This document shows, in pieces, positions 9,067 through 18,142 of a DNA stretch of 64,000 nt (positions are counted from its first letter, which is position 1; each line of letters starts with the position of its first letter). The DNA comes from Porphyrobacter sp. GA68. Lineage in GTDB: Bacteria; Pseudomonadota; Alphaproteobacteria; Sphingomonadales; Sphingomonadaceae. The notes under the pieces were generated by a model. The model was not told the origin of the DNA and did not search any database. It saw only the letters and a program-made list of their open reading frames with translations. Location: assembly GCF_022605525.1 (NCBI RefSeq), contig NZ_JAKQYJ010000001.1, positions 620,001-684,000 of the forward strand, read 5' to 3'. Position numbers and translations under genes: made by a program.

Positions 9067-9792
9067 TCATGCCCTTGCCGGCAAGGCGATTGCACTGATC
9101 TGGCGTCCGTCGGTCGCCCCGCCCTGCTGCCGCGCGCGGCGGTAGGAGTGAAACAGAGCGGGTTGCGCATAGGTGTCGAGCGCCAGGTTCGCGACGCCCC
9201 CAACCCCGGCACATTGCAGGCGGTTCGCAACATAGCCGGCCAGATCGAACTGGAAGTGCCCGGGTCGTCCGACGGTAAAGAAGCGCGCCGCATCCGCGGG
9301 AAAGCCGCTTCGAAAGGCTTCGTCCACCTCATAGCTGGCCTGGGCAATGGCCGGTCCAATCGCGGCAACAATGCGGCCCCGTGCAGCCCCCAGTTCCTCC
9401 ATCTTTTCAACCGTGTTCTCCAGTACGCCGCCCAGCGCGCCGCGCCAGCCAGCGTGGGCCGCGCCAATCACCCCCGCCTGTCGGTCGGTCAGAAGGACCG
9501 GCGCACAATCGGCCGTGACCAGGCCAAGAACAACACCACGCCCGCGCGTCACCAGCGCGTCGCCTTCGGGCCTGTCTTCATGCCGCCATGGCTCGGCCAC
9601 GCAGACGCAGATGGCTGAATGCGTTTGTCGCAACATGACGAGGGCGGCCCCCGGCATCAACTTCTCGACCACCGCACGCCGATACCGTGGCATTCCGTCG
9701 TTGGCGCCTTGTTCGCCCGCGAAACGCCCAAAGAAGCCGTGCGGCGTTTGCGCCAGCACATCGGTCTGAACGCAGGGCAGAGCGTCAGCCAA
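9067..9792 (-). CDS. pgeF: Peptidoglycan editing factor / multicopper polyphenol oxidase family protein
   Basis: A 241-residue YfiH/PgeF-family protein. Members remove L-Ser wrongly built into the peptidoglycan precursor and have also been reported as laccase- or purine-nucleoside-active enzymes. Family motifs seen: LRQTHSA, a VTADCAPVLL segment and the AAHAGWRG segment with its conserved His, plus a Cys-His pair in the middle of the protein. The start overlaps the end of pepN by 8 bases, so the two are translationally coupled on the minus strand. Confidence 0.9.
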   Translation of the reverse strand: MADALPCVQTDVLAQTPHGFFGRFAGEQGANDGMPRYRRAVVEKLMPGAALVMLRQTHSAICVCVAEPWRHEDRPEGDALVTRGRGVVLGLVTADCAPVLLTDRQAGVIGAAHAGWRGALGGVLENTVEKMEELGAARGRIVAAIGPAIAQASYEVDEAFRSGFPADAARFFTVGRPGHFQFDLAGYVANRLQCAGVGGVANLALDTYAQPALFHSYRRARQQGGATDGRQISAIALPARA

Positions 9793-12415
9793 GCGAGCGG
9801 CTCACCTGCTCGTATGTGTCGCGGGACAGCCGCGGGGCGTCGGCGAGCCGCTGAAGCTGTTCGCGCATCAGCGCCGCTCGACCGGCTTCCAGCCGTCGCC
9901 ACCGGCCAAGCGGCGCCACAAATCGCGCGGCCGTCTGCGGATTTATCGGATCGAGGCGCAGGATGAGATCGGCGATCATCCGGTATCCCTCGCCCGATGG
10001 GGCGTGGAAGCCTTGCGGCGTTCCGGTAAAGGCCATGAACAAGGAGCGGACCCGGTTGGGGTTCCGCAAGGTGAAATCGGGATGCCGCTCCAGCTCTCTC
10101 ACCTGATCGATCACCAGCGGGTGCGCCGACATGGCCTGGATGGCGAACCATTTGTCGATCACCAGGGGATTGCTCCGGTAACGCTCAAAGAAGGCTGCGA
10201 GCTGCTCGGCCCGCTCCGGGAGGTCCAGCCCAGCCAGCACCATCAGTGCGCCTTGCCGATCGGTCATGTTGTCGGCGGCGGCGGATTGCTCTGCGGCGAT
10301 CAGGGCGGCCGCCTTGGGATCGGCTGCGGCAAGGTAGGACAAGATGGCCGACTTCACCTTGCGCGCACCCTTTGCGGCGGCGCTCAAGGCGAACGGAACG
10401 GCCGCCGCGCGGGCGTAGTGGTCCCGCATCTCGTCGCCCAGCCTATCGCCAAGCCATGCTTTCAGCCCCTCCCGCCGGGCATGCAGTTCGCCGGGGTCGC
10501 CGCGCTCGACCTGCTCCATGAGGTAGCTCATGCCTGGAAGCATCAGCAGTTCCCCGCGCAGCATGTCGTCGATCGACTCATCGGCCAGCGTTGCCCTGAA
10601 CGCCTCGCCAAGTGCATCGCGCCCGGCAGCATCCGGGCGGTGGACCAGATGGCGCACGGCCAGCTCCTGCAAGGCTTCGGAGCGGGAAAACGGATCGTCG
10701 TCGCAGGTTGCGAGGAACAGCAGTTCATCAAGCGAAACGTCCCGCCGCAAGGACACGGGAGCGGTAAAGCCGCGGTTGATCGACAAAGCAGGAGTTGATC
10801 CGGTGAATGGCAGCCGCACCTCCTGCTCCGCCTCGTCGAGCAGGATCAACCGTTCTTCGCCCAGCGTCCGGCTGGCCCGGTCGTGGACCGCCACTTTCAG
10901 CGGAATGGGCATCGGGCGCTTGTCTGGCTGGCCGGGCGTCGGCGGCGTTGTCTGCCTTAAGGAAAGCACCAGTTCGCCATTTTCGCCTCGGGTGCTCGCC
11001 GTTACCACCGGGGTGCCGGCCTGCCCGTACCAGAGGCGGAACTGGCTGAGGTCGAGACCAGCGCCATCTTCGACAGCGCGGATGAAATCCTCGCACGTGG
11101 CGGCTTCGCCGTCGTGGCGCGCGAAGTACAGGTCGGTTGCCACCCGGAAGCGCGCTGTTCCGGCCATGGTGCGCATCATCCGGATGACCTCGGCACCCTT
11201 GTTGTAGATGGTGGCGGTGTAGAAATTGCTGATTTCCCGGAAGGAGTCGGGGCGGATCGGGTGCGCCAGCGGCCCGCTGTCCTCCGGAAACTGGATTGAT
11301 CGCAGCACCCGCACATCTTCGATCCGCTTGACCGCGGCCGAATGCATGTCCTCGCTAAACAGCTGGTCGCGCAGGACGGTGAAGCCTTCCTTGAGCGACA
11401 GCTGGAACCAGTCGCGGCACGTCACGCGGTTGCCGGACCAGTTGTGGAAATATTCGTGCGCGATCACTCCCTGCACGCCATCGAAATCACCATCGGTGGC
11501 CGTGTCGACATCGGCCAGAACATACTTCGTGTTGAAGATGTTCAGCCCTTTGTTCTCCATCGCGCCCATGTTGAAGTCACCGACTGCGACGATGTTGAAG
11601 GCATCCAGATCATATTCTCTGCCGAACACGTCTTCATCCCACCGCATCGCCTGCTTGACCGAATCCATGGCGTGCTGGGTGCGGGACAGGTCTTCGTCCG
11701 CGACCCAGATGGCGAGTTCAACCTGCCGCCCGGCTCTGGTGACGAACCGGTCACGTCGCGCCACGAGGTCTCCGGCGACGAGCGCGAAGAGGTAGGAAGG
11801 CTTGGGCCAGGGGTCATGCCACTCCGCGAAATGGCGCCCGTCAGCGAGCGCGCCTTCGGCAACCTTGTTGCCGTTCGACAGCAGCACGGGGAAGGCGTGT
11901 TTATCCCCGGTGAGCCGCACCGTGTAGGTGGACAGCACGTCCGGCCGGTCCGGAAAGAAGGTGATGCGGCGAAACCCCTCCGCTTCGCACTGTGTGCACA
12001 GCATGCCGCCGCTGGCGTACAACCCCATGAGCTGGCTGTTTTCCGCCGGGTTGAGCCGGGTCACGACCCGCACCTGGTGCCGCTCTGCGGGCAGGGTCAC
12101 CATCAGGTCGTCGCCCTCCATTGCCCAGCTGTTGACTGGCTCGCCGTCCACTTCCACACCCAGGGGCTTCAACCCGTCGCCATTCAGGCGCAGGATCGGT
12201 GACGGCGTTGCGGCGGGATTGCGCTCCACCTGCAGCGTGGCCGTGACCGTCGTTTGTTCAGGCTCGAGGTCGAATGCCAGATGCGTCGTGGGCACAAGCC
12301 ACCCGAAGGGCTGATAGTCCTCCCGCCGGATGACCGGCGGCTCCCTCGGCTCCGGCGGAGCGTCGGCGAGATGAGGATTTCCGTCCGGGGTCGACGGGGT
12401 GCGGGCGATATCCAT
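9785..12415 (-). CDS. pepN: Aminopeptidase N (M1 family zinc peptidase)
   Basis: An 876-residue cytoplasmic zinc aminopeptidase. GAMEN (284-288) binds the peptide amino end, HEYFH (320-324) with Glu343 binds zinc, and the domain order (beta-sandwich, catalytic, small beta, helical C-terminal) fits E. coli PepN in length and layout. No signal peptide. It is followed by pgeF with an 8-base overlap, and divergently faces the SDR gene across only 51 bases, which must hold both promoters. Confidence 0.96.
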   Translation of the reverse strand: MDIARTPSTPDGNPHLADAPPEPREPPVIRREDYQPFGWLVPTTHLAFDLEPEQTTVTATLQVERNPAATPSPILRLNGDGLKPLGVEVDGEPVNSWAMEGDDLMVTLPAERHQVRVVTRLNPAENSQLMGLYASGGMLCTQCEAEGFRRITFFPDRPDVLSTYTVRLTGDKHAFPVLLSNGNKVAEGALADGRHFAEWHDPWPKPSYLFALVAGDLVARRDRFVTRAGRQVELAIWVADEDLSRTQHAMDSVKQAMRWDEDVFGREYDLDAFNIVAVGDFNMGAMENKGLNIFNTKYVLADVDTATDGDFDGVQGVIAHEYFHNWSGNRVTCRDWFQLSLKEGFTVLRDQLFSEDMHSAAVKRIEDVRVLRSIQFPEDSGPLAHPIRPDSFREISNFYTATIYNKGAEVIRMMRTMAGTARFRVATDLYFARHDGEAATCEDFIRAVEDGAGLDLSQFRLWYGQAGTPVVTASTRGENGELVLSLRQTTPPTPGQPDKRPMPIPLKVAVHDRASRTLGEERLILLDEAEQEVRLPFTGSTPALSINRGFTAPVSLRRDVSLDELLFLATCDDDPFSRSEALQELAVRHLVHRPDAAGRDALGEAFRATLADESIDDMLRGELLMLPGMSYLMEQVERGDPGELHARREGLKAWLGDRLGDEMRDHYARAAAVPFALSAAAKGARKVKSAILSYLAAADPKAAALIAAEQSAAADNMTDRQGALMVLAGLDLPERAEQLAAFFERYRSNPLVIDKWFAIQAMSAHPLVIDQVRELERHPDFTLRNPNRVRSLFMAFTGTPQGFHAPSGEGYRMIADLILRLDPINPQTAARFVAPLGRWRRLEAGRAALMREQLQRLADAPRLSRDTYEQVSRSLG

Positions 12416-12466
12416 GTGGTCGGGTCTCGGATTTGATTGGCAGACTTCCTACGCTAGAACGCAGGC

Positions 12467-13372
12467 ATGGCGCGAATGTTCATTTTCGGCCTCGGCTACG
12501 TCGCCAGCCGGCTTGCAACACTTTTGCGCGAACGCGGATGGGACGTGGCCGGGACCGGGCGCGCGGGAACCTGCCGTTTCAATGACACCGCGCGGGTGAG
12601 GCAATCCCTGGCGAATGCCACCCATATCCTTTCGGCCGTCCCACCTGACCGCAGCAACGGGGGCGATCCGGTTATGCTGAACTACGGAGCGCTTCTGCGC
12701 GGAAAGGCTTCTACCGCAACGTGGCTGGGTTATCTGTCCTCCACCGGCGTTTACGGCGATACGGGCGGCGCATGGGTGGACGAGGCAAGTCCGACAGCCG
12801 GGGCCGCCGGTTCCGCCCGCGTGCTGTGCGACAGCGACTGGCTGGCGCAGGGTGCAAGAGTGTTTCGCCTGTCCGGTATCTATGGCCCCGGCCGCAGCGC
12901 GGTTGACCGGGTGCGGAGCGGCAAGGCACACCGCATCGACCTGCCGGGACAGGTGTTCAGCCGCGTACATGTCGACGACATCGTCACCGCCGTTCTAGCC
13001 GCCATCGACAAGGGCGCGCCGCCCGGACCGTACAACATCACGGACGACTTGCCGACCAGCCAGAACGCCGTGATCGAGGAAGCCTGCCGCCTCCTCGGCG
13101 TTGAACCGCCGCCGCTCCGGAAGCTGGACGATGCAGACCTGTCGCCGATGGCGCGCGGTTTCTATGCGCAGAACCGCCGCGTCGCGAACGGCAGGGCAAA
13201 GCGGGTCTTGCGCTGGCTACCGCGCTACCCGACCTATGCCGAAGGGCTGCGCGCCGTTCTGTCCGCGTCCGGCGCAGGCTCAGCCGCAGGCACCGATCTT
13301 GCCCTCAGCGCAACGGCCATCCCGGCCAGCGCCAGCAATCCGCCCGTAACCGCCAGCGGCGTCCAGCGGTAG
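12467..13372 (+). CDS. SDR/NAD-dependent epimerase-like protein (YeeZ type)
   Basis: A 301-residue Rossmann protein. The N-terminus FIFGLGYVASRLA carries the dinucleotide-binding glycines; TWLGYLSSTGVYGD has the Ser/Tyr part of the active site and GIYGPGRSA follows as in atypical extended SDRs of the YeeZ group. The substrate is unknown. The last 46 codons (after the YPTYAEGLRAVL segment) are low-complexity Ala/Ser-rich and lie antisense to the end of the EamA gene, so the natural end may have been nearer 13260 before an extension. Confidence 0.8.
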   Translation: MARMFIFGLGYVASRLATLLRERGWDVAGTGRAGTCRFNDTARVRQSLANATHILSAVPPDRSNGGDPVMLNYGALLRGKASTATWLGYLSSTGVYGDTGGAWVDEASPTAGAAGSARVLCDSDWLAQGARVFRLSGIYGPGRSAVDRVRSGKAHRIDLPGQVFSRVHVDDIVTAVLAAIDKGAPPGPYNITDDLPTSQNAVIEEACRLLGVEPPPLRKLDDADLSPMARGFYAQNRRVANGRAKRVLRWLPRYPTYAEGLRAVLSASGAGSAAGTDLALSATAIPASASNPPVTASGVQR

Positions 13373-14205
13373 CCTTCCAGAAAGGTGGAGATCACCATGG
13401 CGATGATGATCACCAGGATGTTCTGGTACGCCGCCCTGCCCGCGCCGATCTTGCGGATCAGCGTATAGTACAGCGGAAACGTGACCACCGACCCGGCCAG
13501 CGCCAGCCACGCCGCCCCCATCCAGTATGTCGCGTCTGCCGGAAAGCCGGGCCAGCCCGCCTCCCACCAGCCCAGCACCATGTTGAAAAGCGTCCCGTAC
13601 AGCATTGCCCAGCCCAGCAGACTGGCCATGGGCAACCCCGCCGCGCCGCGGGTCGCCTGCAGGATGTTGGCGGTGGACGCCGACAGAATGCCGCCCAGCG
13701 CCAGCAGGATGCCCAGGGCGACGCGCCCCTCCAGCGGAGCGATCCGGGCTTCATGGATCAGCAGCAGGGCGATGCCCGACAGGGCGATGGCTCCGCCAAG
13801 GTAGAACCTGCGCGTCACGCTCTGCCCCAGCACTACCTGTCCGCCGATCGCATTGGTGACGATCATCAGCGAGAACATGGTTGCGACTATGCCCGACGTC
13901 AGGTGCAGTTCGGCCCGGTACACGAAGTTGAAATTGCCGCAGAACTGGAAAAGGCCAAGCGCCACTGCCAGAAGGTGGCCCGTTCGCCCGATCCGCAGGC
14001 TCTTGCCCATCAGCAGGGCGACCGCGAACATGGCCGGCGTGGCGATGAGGAACCGCCACGCGACGGACCAGCTGGCCGGATAATCTCCGATCTGGCCGGT
14101 GATGACGATCCAGGTACTGCCCCAGATAAGCGCCACCAGCAGCAGGGGAAGCGCGATGGCGGGACGCAGCAGGGCGTGCGGCGGAACATGCGAAGCGGCG
14201 GTCAC
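13234..14205 (-). CDS. EamA/DMT-family drug or metabolite transporter
   Basis: Inner-membrane protein of 323 residues with about ten hydrophobic helices in two EamA repeats; LIWGSTWIVI opens the first repeat and LGGILSASTANIL starts the second. Family members export amino acids or other metabolites; the substrate here is unknown. The start is a GTG whose bases overlap the TGA of the preceding threonine aldolase gene (GTGA), implying a joint operon. The C-terminal tail is Ala/Pro-rich and overlaps the SDR gene on the other strand for 139 bases. Confidence 0.85.
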   Translation of the reverse strand: MTAASHVPPHALLRPAIALPLLLVALIWGSTWIVITGQIGDYPASWSVAWRFLIATPAMFAVALLMGKSLRIGRTGHLLAVALGLFQFCGNFNFVYRAELHLTSGIVATMFSLMIVTNAIGGQVVLGQSVTRRFYLGGAIALSGIALLLIHEARIAPLEGRVALGILLALGGILSASTANILQATRGAAGLPMASLLGWAMLYGTLFNMVLGWWEAGWPGFPADATYWMGAAWLALAGSVVTFPLYYTLIRKIGAGRAAYQNILVIIIAMVISTFLEGYRWTPLAVTGGLLALAGMAVALRARSVPAAEPAPDADRTARSPSA

Positions 14206-15224
14206 AAGGCCGCGATCGCTTTCGCCAGCGCCTGTGCAGCGTCTGGCGGCGTGTTCCAGGCCGTCACAAAGCGCGCTGCATCGACGCCCCAGTCGTAGAA
14301 TGCGAAGCCTTGCGCGCGCAACGCTTCCCGCTCAGTCGCAGAGAGGCGCACGAACAGTTCGTTTGCCTCGACCGGGTGGAGCAGCCGCTCGCCGCTGGCC
14401 GTCGCGATCTCCTGCGCCGCCGCGTTCGCGGCGCGGGCGTTATCCAGCCACAGGTCGTCTTCCAGCATGGCGTGGATCTGCGCTGCCATGTACCTCCCCT
14501 TGGATTGCAGATGGCCCGCGCGCTTGCGGCGATATCGGGCAAGCGTGGCGGCGGCAGAATCGAACAGGACCACCGCTTCCGCGCTCATTCCGCCATTCTT
14601 GACGAACCCGAATGACAGCGCGTCCGCACCGCCGATCGCATCCGCCGGGGAGCAGCCGAGGAACGCCACGGCATTGCCAAAGCGGGCGCCATCGACATGG
14701 AAGCCCAGGCTTCGCCCGCGCGCCAGCGCTGCGATCGCGGCCAACTCTTGGGGGCGATATGCCCGGCCATACTCGCTCGCCTGCGTCACCGATACGGCGT
14801 GCGGCTGCACCTGGTGGACGTCGTCGCGGATCGGGTCGATCACGGCCCGGAGCGTCGCCGGAGTGACCTTCGCCCCATCCCCCTCCGCCAGCAGCAGCTT
14901 CGCGCCATGCAGAAAGAAGCCCGGCGCGCCGCCTTCGTCCACCTCTATGTGCGCCTCCCGGTGACAGACGACCGCGCCATGCGGTTGAACCATCGTGGCA
15001 AGCGCCAGACAGTTCGCCGCCGTTCCGGTGGCCACCCACAGCACAGCGCACTCGCGCCCGAACAGCGCCTCCATACGCTCGTCCAGTTCCCGGCTGAGTG
15101 CGTCATTGTCATAGGGCGCGTCCGCTTCGTCGGCGGCGCGCATCGCCGCCCAGACACGTGGGTGCACGGCGGCGGCATTATCCGACAGGAACAGCCCGGA
15201 GGAGGGGGATTGCAACGATGCCAT
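14202..15224 (-). CDS. Low-specificity threonine aldolase
   Basis: PLP enzyme of fold type I that splits L-threonine or L-allo-threonine to glycine and acetaldehyde. The ATG at 15224 gives 340 residues starting MASLQSPSSG, the usual length; a longer frame upstream has no coding character. Motifs: LFLSDNAAAVHP, GTAANCLAL for cofactor phosphate, HVDGAR at 176-181 and the PLP lysine K209 in SFGFVKNGG. The stop overlaps the start of the EamA transporter by 4 bases, so the pair may handle the same amino acid or its products. Confidence 0.92.
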   Translation of the reverse strand: MASLQSPSSGLFLSDNAAAVHPRVWAAMRAADEADAPYDNDALSRELDERMEALFGRECAVLWVATGTAANCLALATMVQPHGAVVCHREAHIEVDEGGAPGFFLHGAKLLLAEGDGAKVTPATLRAVIDPIRDDVHQVQPHAVSVTQASEYGRAYRPQELAAIAALARGRSLGFHVDGARFGNAVAFLGCSPADAIGGADALSFGFVKNGGMSAEAVVLFDSAAATLARYRRKRAGHLQSKGRYMAAQIHAMLEDDLWLDNARAANAAAQEIATASGERLLHPVEANELFVRLSATEREALRAQGFAFYDWGVDAARFVTAWNTPPDAAQALAKAIAAL

Positions 15225-15273
15225 CGGGAACGCCCTTAGCCGCCCGCCGCTGTCTGGCAAGAAGGAGAGCGGA

Positions 15274-15573
15274 ATGAGCAAGCCCGATGTAACGATCACC
15301 CATGAAGGCGATGACCGTCGCGGCGAATACACCGCCCATATCGCCGGGTTGGAAGCGACCGGCGAATTGACCTGGCGTGCCCAGGGCGAGGGAGTGCGGA
15401 TCGCCACCCATACCGGCGTGCCGCACGAATTGCGCGGCAAGGGCATCGCCGCGAAGCTGGTGGACGCCCTGATCGCAGACGCACGCGAACAGGGTTTCCG
15501 CATCAAACCCGCCTGCTCCTATGTTGCAAGGCAGTTCGACCGGCACCCGGACTGGGCCGATCTGCGCGCCTGA
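15274..15573 (+). CDS. Small GNAT-family acetyltransferase (YjdJ type)
   Basis: A 99-residue single-domain protein of the short acetyl-CoA-binding family. The HTGVPHELRGKGIAAKLV segment carries the acetyl-CoA pyrophosphate loop (RGKGIA), and the tail CSYVARQFDRHPDW is typical, with the conserved Cys used in this subfamily. The acceptor is unknown. It is divergent from the threonine aldolase gene across about 50 bases, and an AGGAG-type ribosome site (aaggagagcgga) lies just before the ATG. Confidence 0.9.
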   Translation: MSKPDVTITHEGDDRRGEYTAHIAGLEATGELTWRAQGEGVRIATHTGVPHELRGKGIAAKLVDALIADAREQGFRIKPACSYVARQFDRHPDWADLRA

Positions 15574-15616
15574 AGCATCTGACTTCTCAGGACGACGGGT
15601 GGCAAGTGAGGACGAG

Positions 15617-17173
15617 TCAGACCAGTTCGCTGAAATCGGTGGCCGTCATGCTGGCAAGGAGTTCACCGCGCAGCCGGAGCGCATCCGCCACAGGCAGTCC
15701 GGGGATCGCGATCCGTCCGCCGGCTACTCCGAGGTGCAGGGTCGCATAACCGTGGCGGCGGGCCAGCGGCCCCTGCACGAGGCTGACCGATTGCAGCTTT
15801 ACCCTGGAGGCGATGTCGAGTGCAGGCGACAGGCGGCCATGGCGATGGAACAGTTGCCGGGAGGTGAGGGCATACCTGCGATGATGCCAGTTCCACCATG
15901 CGTGGAGCGCCAGCAGGACTCCCGCGCCACCCAAGATGGCAGGCAGCGCCAGGAACAGCGCTGAATCGACCTCAGGCATCAACCACAGCACCACCTCCAG
16001 CACTGCTGCTGGAATCGCCAGAGCAAGCAACCTCGCGAGGGCGGCATCGCGCGCCTGCAGGCGGCTTGTGCGATGCCACGGAGCCTCGTCCCCGGCCTCC
16101 TCGAAGCCCGCTGCGCGAATGATCGGCGCGATCTCCCGGTGACGGGCGAACGGCGCGACTGTATGGCTGGCGGCGCCAGCATCCTGCGCGAGGGTGATGA
16201 AGCTGAGCGACTGCCAGCCCCACAGCTGGCGGACCGCGCCAGTCCGTACGCTGAGCGCCTGGACCCGGTGGACCGGCATCACCACGTCTGTGCGGGTGAA
16301 CAGGCCGCGGCGCCGGCGGAACCCTTTGGCGTTGCGGGTCAGAACAAAGCCCCACTCCCGCGCCGCCGTGCGGGCAACCCCAGTCAGCAAGCCGATTGTT
16401 CCCAGCAAGGCCAGCACGGCGACCGCGCCCACCAGTTGGGCCGCGGGTCCAATCCCGGCCAGCCAGGCGCCTTGCCCGGCAAGCCGATCCTGCCATCCAT
16501 TCAGGTCCCACAGGCCGAACGGCAGGAGGAAATCCAACTGCTGCGCCAACCCGCCCAGCACCGCGACTAACGCGAGCGAGAACTCGAACATGCCGAAGGT
16601 AAGCACCCGCCGGGGCGGCATGGCGAACAGCACCTCCTCCCGTTCCTCGTGGATCAGCTCGGTTCCCGCAGGTGCCGGGATCGCGTCGCTTCGGTCGCGC
16701 ACGAGCTCGCGCAGCCGCTCGCCTTCGGTCTGCGACAGGTAGGCGAGCTTCAGTTCGTCCGCTCCGCCGGCCCCGGTTTCGAAGCGCACCTCTACCAGAC
16801 CGAACAGGCGCGGGATCAGCGACTGCTGCAGGCTGACGTCCTGGATACGCTCGAAAGGGACTGAGCGTGCTGCCCGGGCGATGATGCCGGTCTCCACGCG
16901 GATATCCGCCGCTCCGACACAATACGTGGTTCTGAGCCAGGCGAGATAGGCGAAGCCCGAGATGAAGGCGATGATCCCCGCGGCGATCAAGATGGCGGTC
17001 GCCAACCCAAACGGCTGGTCGCGCGTGCTATAGAGCACGGCGGCCAGCGGGAGCACGGCGCGCGGCAGGCCAGCGATGCTGGCGACCAGGAAGCTGCGTC
17101 GATCGGTTCGCCGAGGCGCTGCGTGTCCGGCGGTGGCGGATCGGCGGATGCGCGGGACGCTGACAGGGGTCAC
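15617..17173 (-). CDS. PH-domain membrane protein (YdbT type)
   Basis: A 518-residue protein with repeated bacterial PH (bPH2) domains and paired hydrophobic segments, near residues 40-75, 195-255 and 385-425. Repeats of the kind YxVGAADIRVETGIIARAARSVPFERIQ are visible, each followed by a segment on the pattern DVSLQQSL..GLVEVRFETG. Family members are membrane proteins of unclear role. The start overlaps the end of the smaller PH-domain gene by 4 bases, matching the ydbS-ydbT arrangement. Confidence 0.88.
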   Translation of the reverse strand: MTPVSVPRIRRSATAGHAAPRRTDRRSFLVASIAGLPRAVLPLAAVLYSTRDQPFGLATAILIAAGIIAFISGFAYLAWLRTTYCVGAADIRVETGIIARAARSVPFERIQDVSLQQSLIPRLFGLVEVRFETGAGGADELKLAYLSQTEGERLRELVRDRSDAIPAPAGTELIHEEREEVLFAMPPRRVLTFGMFEFSLALVAVLGGLAQQLDFLLPFGLWDLNGWQDRLAGQGAWLAGIGPAAQLVGAVAVLALLGTIGLLTGVARTAAREWGFVLTRNAKGFRRRRGLFTRTDVVMPVHRVQALSVRTGAVRQLWGWQSLSFITLAQDAGAASHTVAPFARHREIAPIIRAAGFEEAGDEAPWHRTSRLQARDAALARLLALAIPAAVLEVVLWLMPEVDSALFLALPAILGGAGVLLALHAWWNWHHRRYALTSRQLFHRHGRLSPALDIASRVKLQSVSLVQGPLARRHGYATLHLGVAGGRIAIPGLPVADALRLRGELLASMTATDFSELV

Positions 17174-17655
17174 ATGGTGTCTCGTTTCACCCGCGCCCTG
17201 ATCCGCTCGCGCATGGCCAGGGCATCTGCGTGGAGCAGGCCCGGAAGCGACACGGAGGCATTGTGCGTGCCCGCCGTGTGCAGGGTCAATGTCGCCAGTC
17301 CATACGCGCGCTCCAGCGGCCCCTGCGCCACGTCGATGTGCTGCACGCGGCCAAACGGCACCACCGTGTCGGACCGGAAGAGCAACCCGCTGACCACGCG
17401 CAACCGATCCTCGCTGAAATGGTATCCACGCGCATTGTAACGGCGAAAGGGAACCCGTAAAAGCAGCAAGGCCGCCACAACGACCGCCACCGACAGCAGC
17501 AAGCCCGGCGGGGTGGGGAGCGCCATTTCCAGAGCGGCGGCCGCGGCAACAAGAGGCGCCGCCAACAGCGCACCAGAGATCCTCAGCACCTTCACATAAG
17601 CGTGATGCAACTGGTGCAGCGGCTCAGCGTCGCTGCCCTCGGGCGGTTCGGTCAT
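17170..17655 (-). CDS. PH-domain membrane protein (YdbS type)
   Basis: A 161-residue partner of the gene that follows. Two adjacent hydrophobic helices (about 30-75) precede one bPH2 domain with FSEDRLRVVSGLLFRSDTVV, PFGRVQHIDVAQGPLERAYG and LTLHTAGTHNASVSLPGL. The ATG at 17655 (MTEPPEG) is preferred because a longer frame to 17748 has no coding character. It overlaps the YdbT-type gene by 4 bases, so the two are probably made together and form a complex. Confidence 0.88.
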   Translation of the reverse strand: MTEPPEGSDAEPLHQLHHAYVKVLRISGALLAAPLVAAAAALEMALPTPPGLLLSVAVVVAALLLLRVPFRRYNARGYHFSEDRLRVVSGLLFRSDTVVPFGRVQHIDVAQGPLERAYGLATLTLHTAGTHNASVSLPGLLHADALAMRERIRARVKRDTM

Positions 17656-17780
17656 GTGTCTTGTATGGCTAAGGCAGCTGCGGAACACAAGGGAAGCAAT
17701 GACTTGCCCCCGGCGCCGGACGCCCTTGCTAATGCGAACAGATGGCAAGTGTCGGTAATCACTTGTTGCTAATGATTGTC

Positions 17781-17833
17781 AGTTCCAAGTATATGAAGTT
17801 ATTTGTTTTTCCCGGAACTGAATCTATACTTGG
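17781..17833 (+). promoter_or_regulatory. Nested inverted repeats upstream of the Cys-rich small gene
   Basis: CCAAGTATA at 17785-17793 is repeated inverted as TATACTTGG at 17825-17833, and AGTTCC at 17781-17786 is matched by GGAACT at 17814-17819. The stretch is A/T-rich in a GC-rich setting and ends about 40 bases before the ATG at 17871. TATACT at 17825-17830 could serve as a -10 element. Regulator binding is inferred, not shown. Confidence 0.35.
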
Positions 17834-17870
17834 CGCATTCCGGTGCTAAATACATTTCGCGAGGAGACAG

Positions 17871-18050
17871 ATGATGCAAGCCATGCAGTGCGGCAGATGC
17901 CAGTTCTTTCAGACGATCAACAGCGAATGCCACCGATACGCGCCGTCCCCGGCTGAAGGTGACAAGAAAGCGCATTGGCCTTCCGTCGCGCAGGACGATT
18001 GGTGCGGCGAGTTCGTTCCTGCTGCGGATGAGGGCCGTCGCGTAGCCTGA
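17871..18050 (+). CDS. Small four-cysteine protein, function unknown
   Basis: A 59-residue frame with a good ribosome site (gaggag at 17861-17866). The protein has Cys7 and Cys10 in CGRC, Cys20 in ECHRYAP, and Cys45 in DDWCGEF, with a WPSV segment before the last. Four ordered cysteines in so short a protein suggest a zinc or iron-sulfur site. I recall similar short CxxC...WPxV...DWCGEF proteins of unknown function in Alphaproteobacteria. No signal peptide. The minus-strand frame over the same bases has no ribosome site or family resemblance and is not accepted. Confidence 0.7.
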   Translation: MMQAMQCGRCQFFQTINSECHRYAPSPAEGDKKAHWPSVAQDDWCGEFVPAADEGRRVA

Positions 18051-18142
18051 CCTACGGATCGGAAGAGGCGGAAGGAACAGCACAAGGGTCTTGCAATTCT
18101 GGCTATTGCAAGTCATTCTCATACTCACAGGAGTTTGAGAAC

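Noticed and set aside
17814-17840. GGAAC as an EcfG general-stress promoter
   Set aside because: No CGTT-type -10 element at the right spacing.
17799-18128. 109-residue minus-strand frame
   Set aside because: It covers the four-cysteine gene on the opposite strand, has no ribosome site and no family resemblance.
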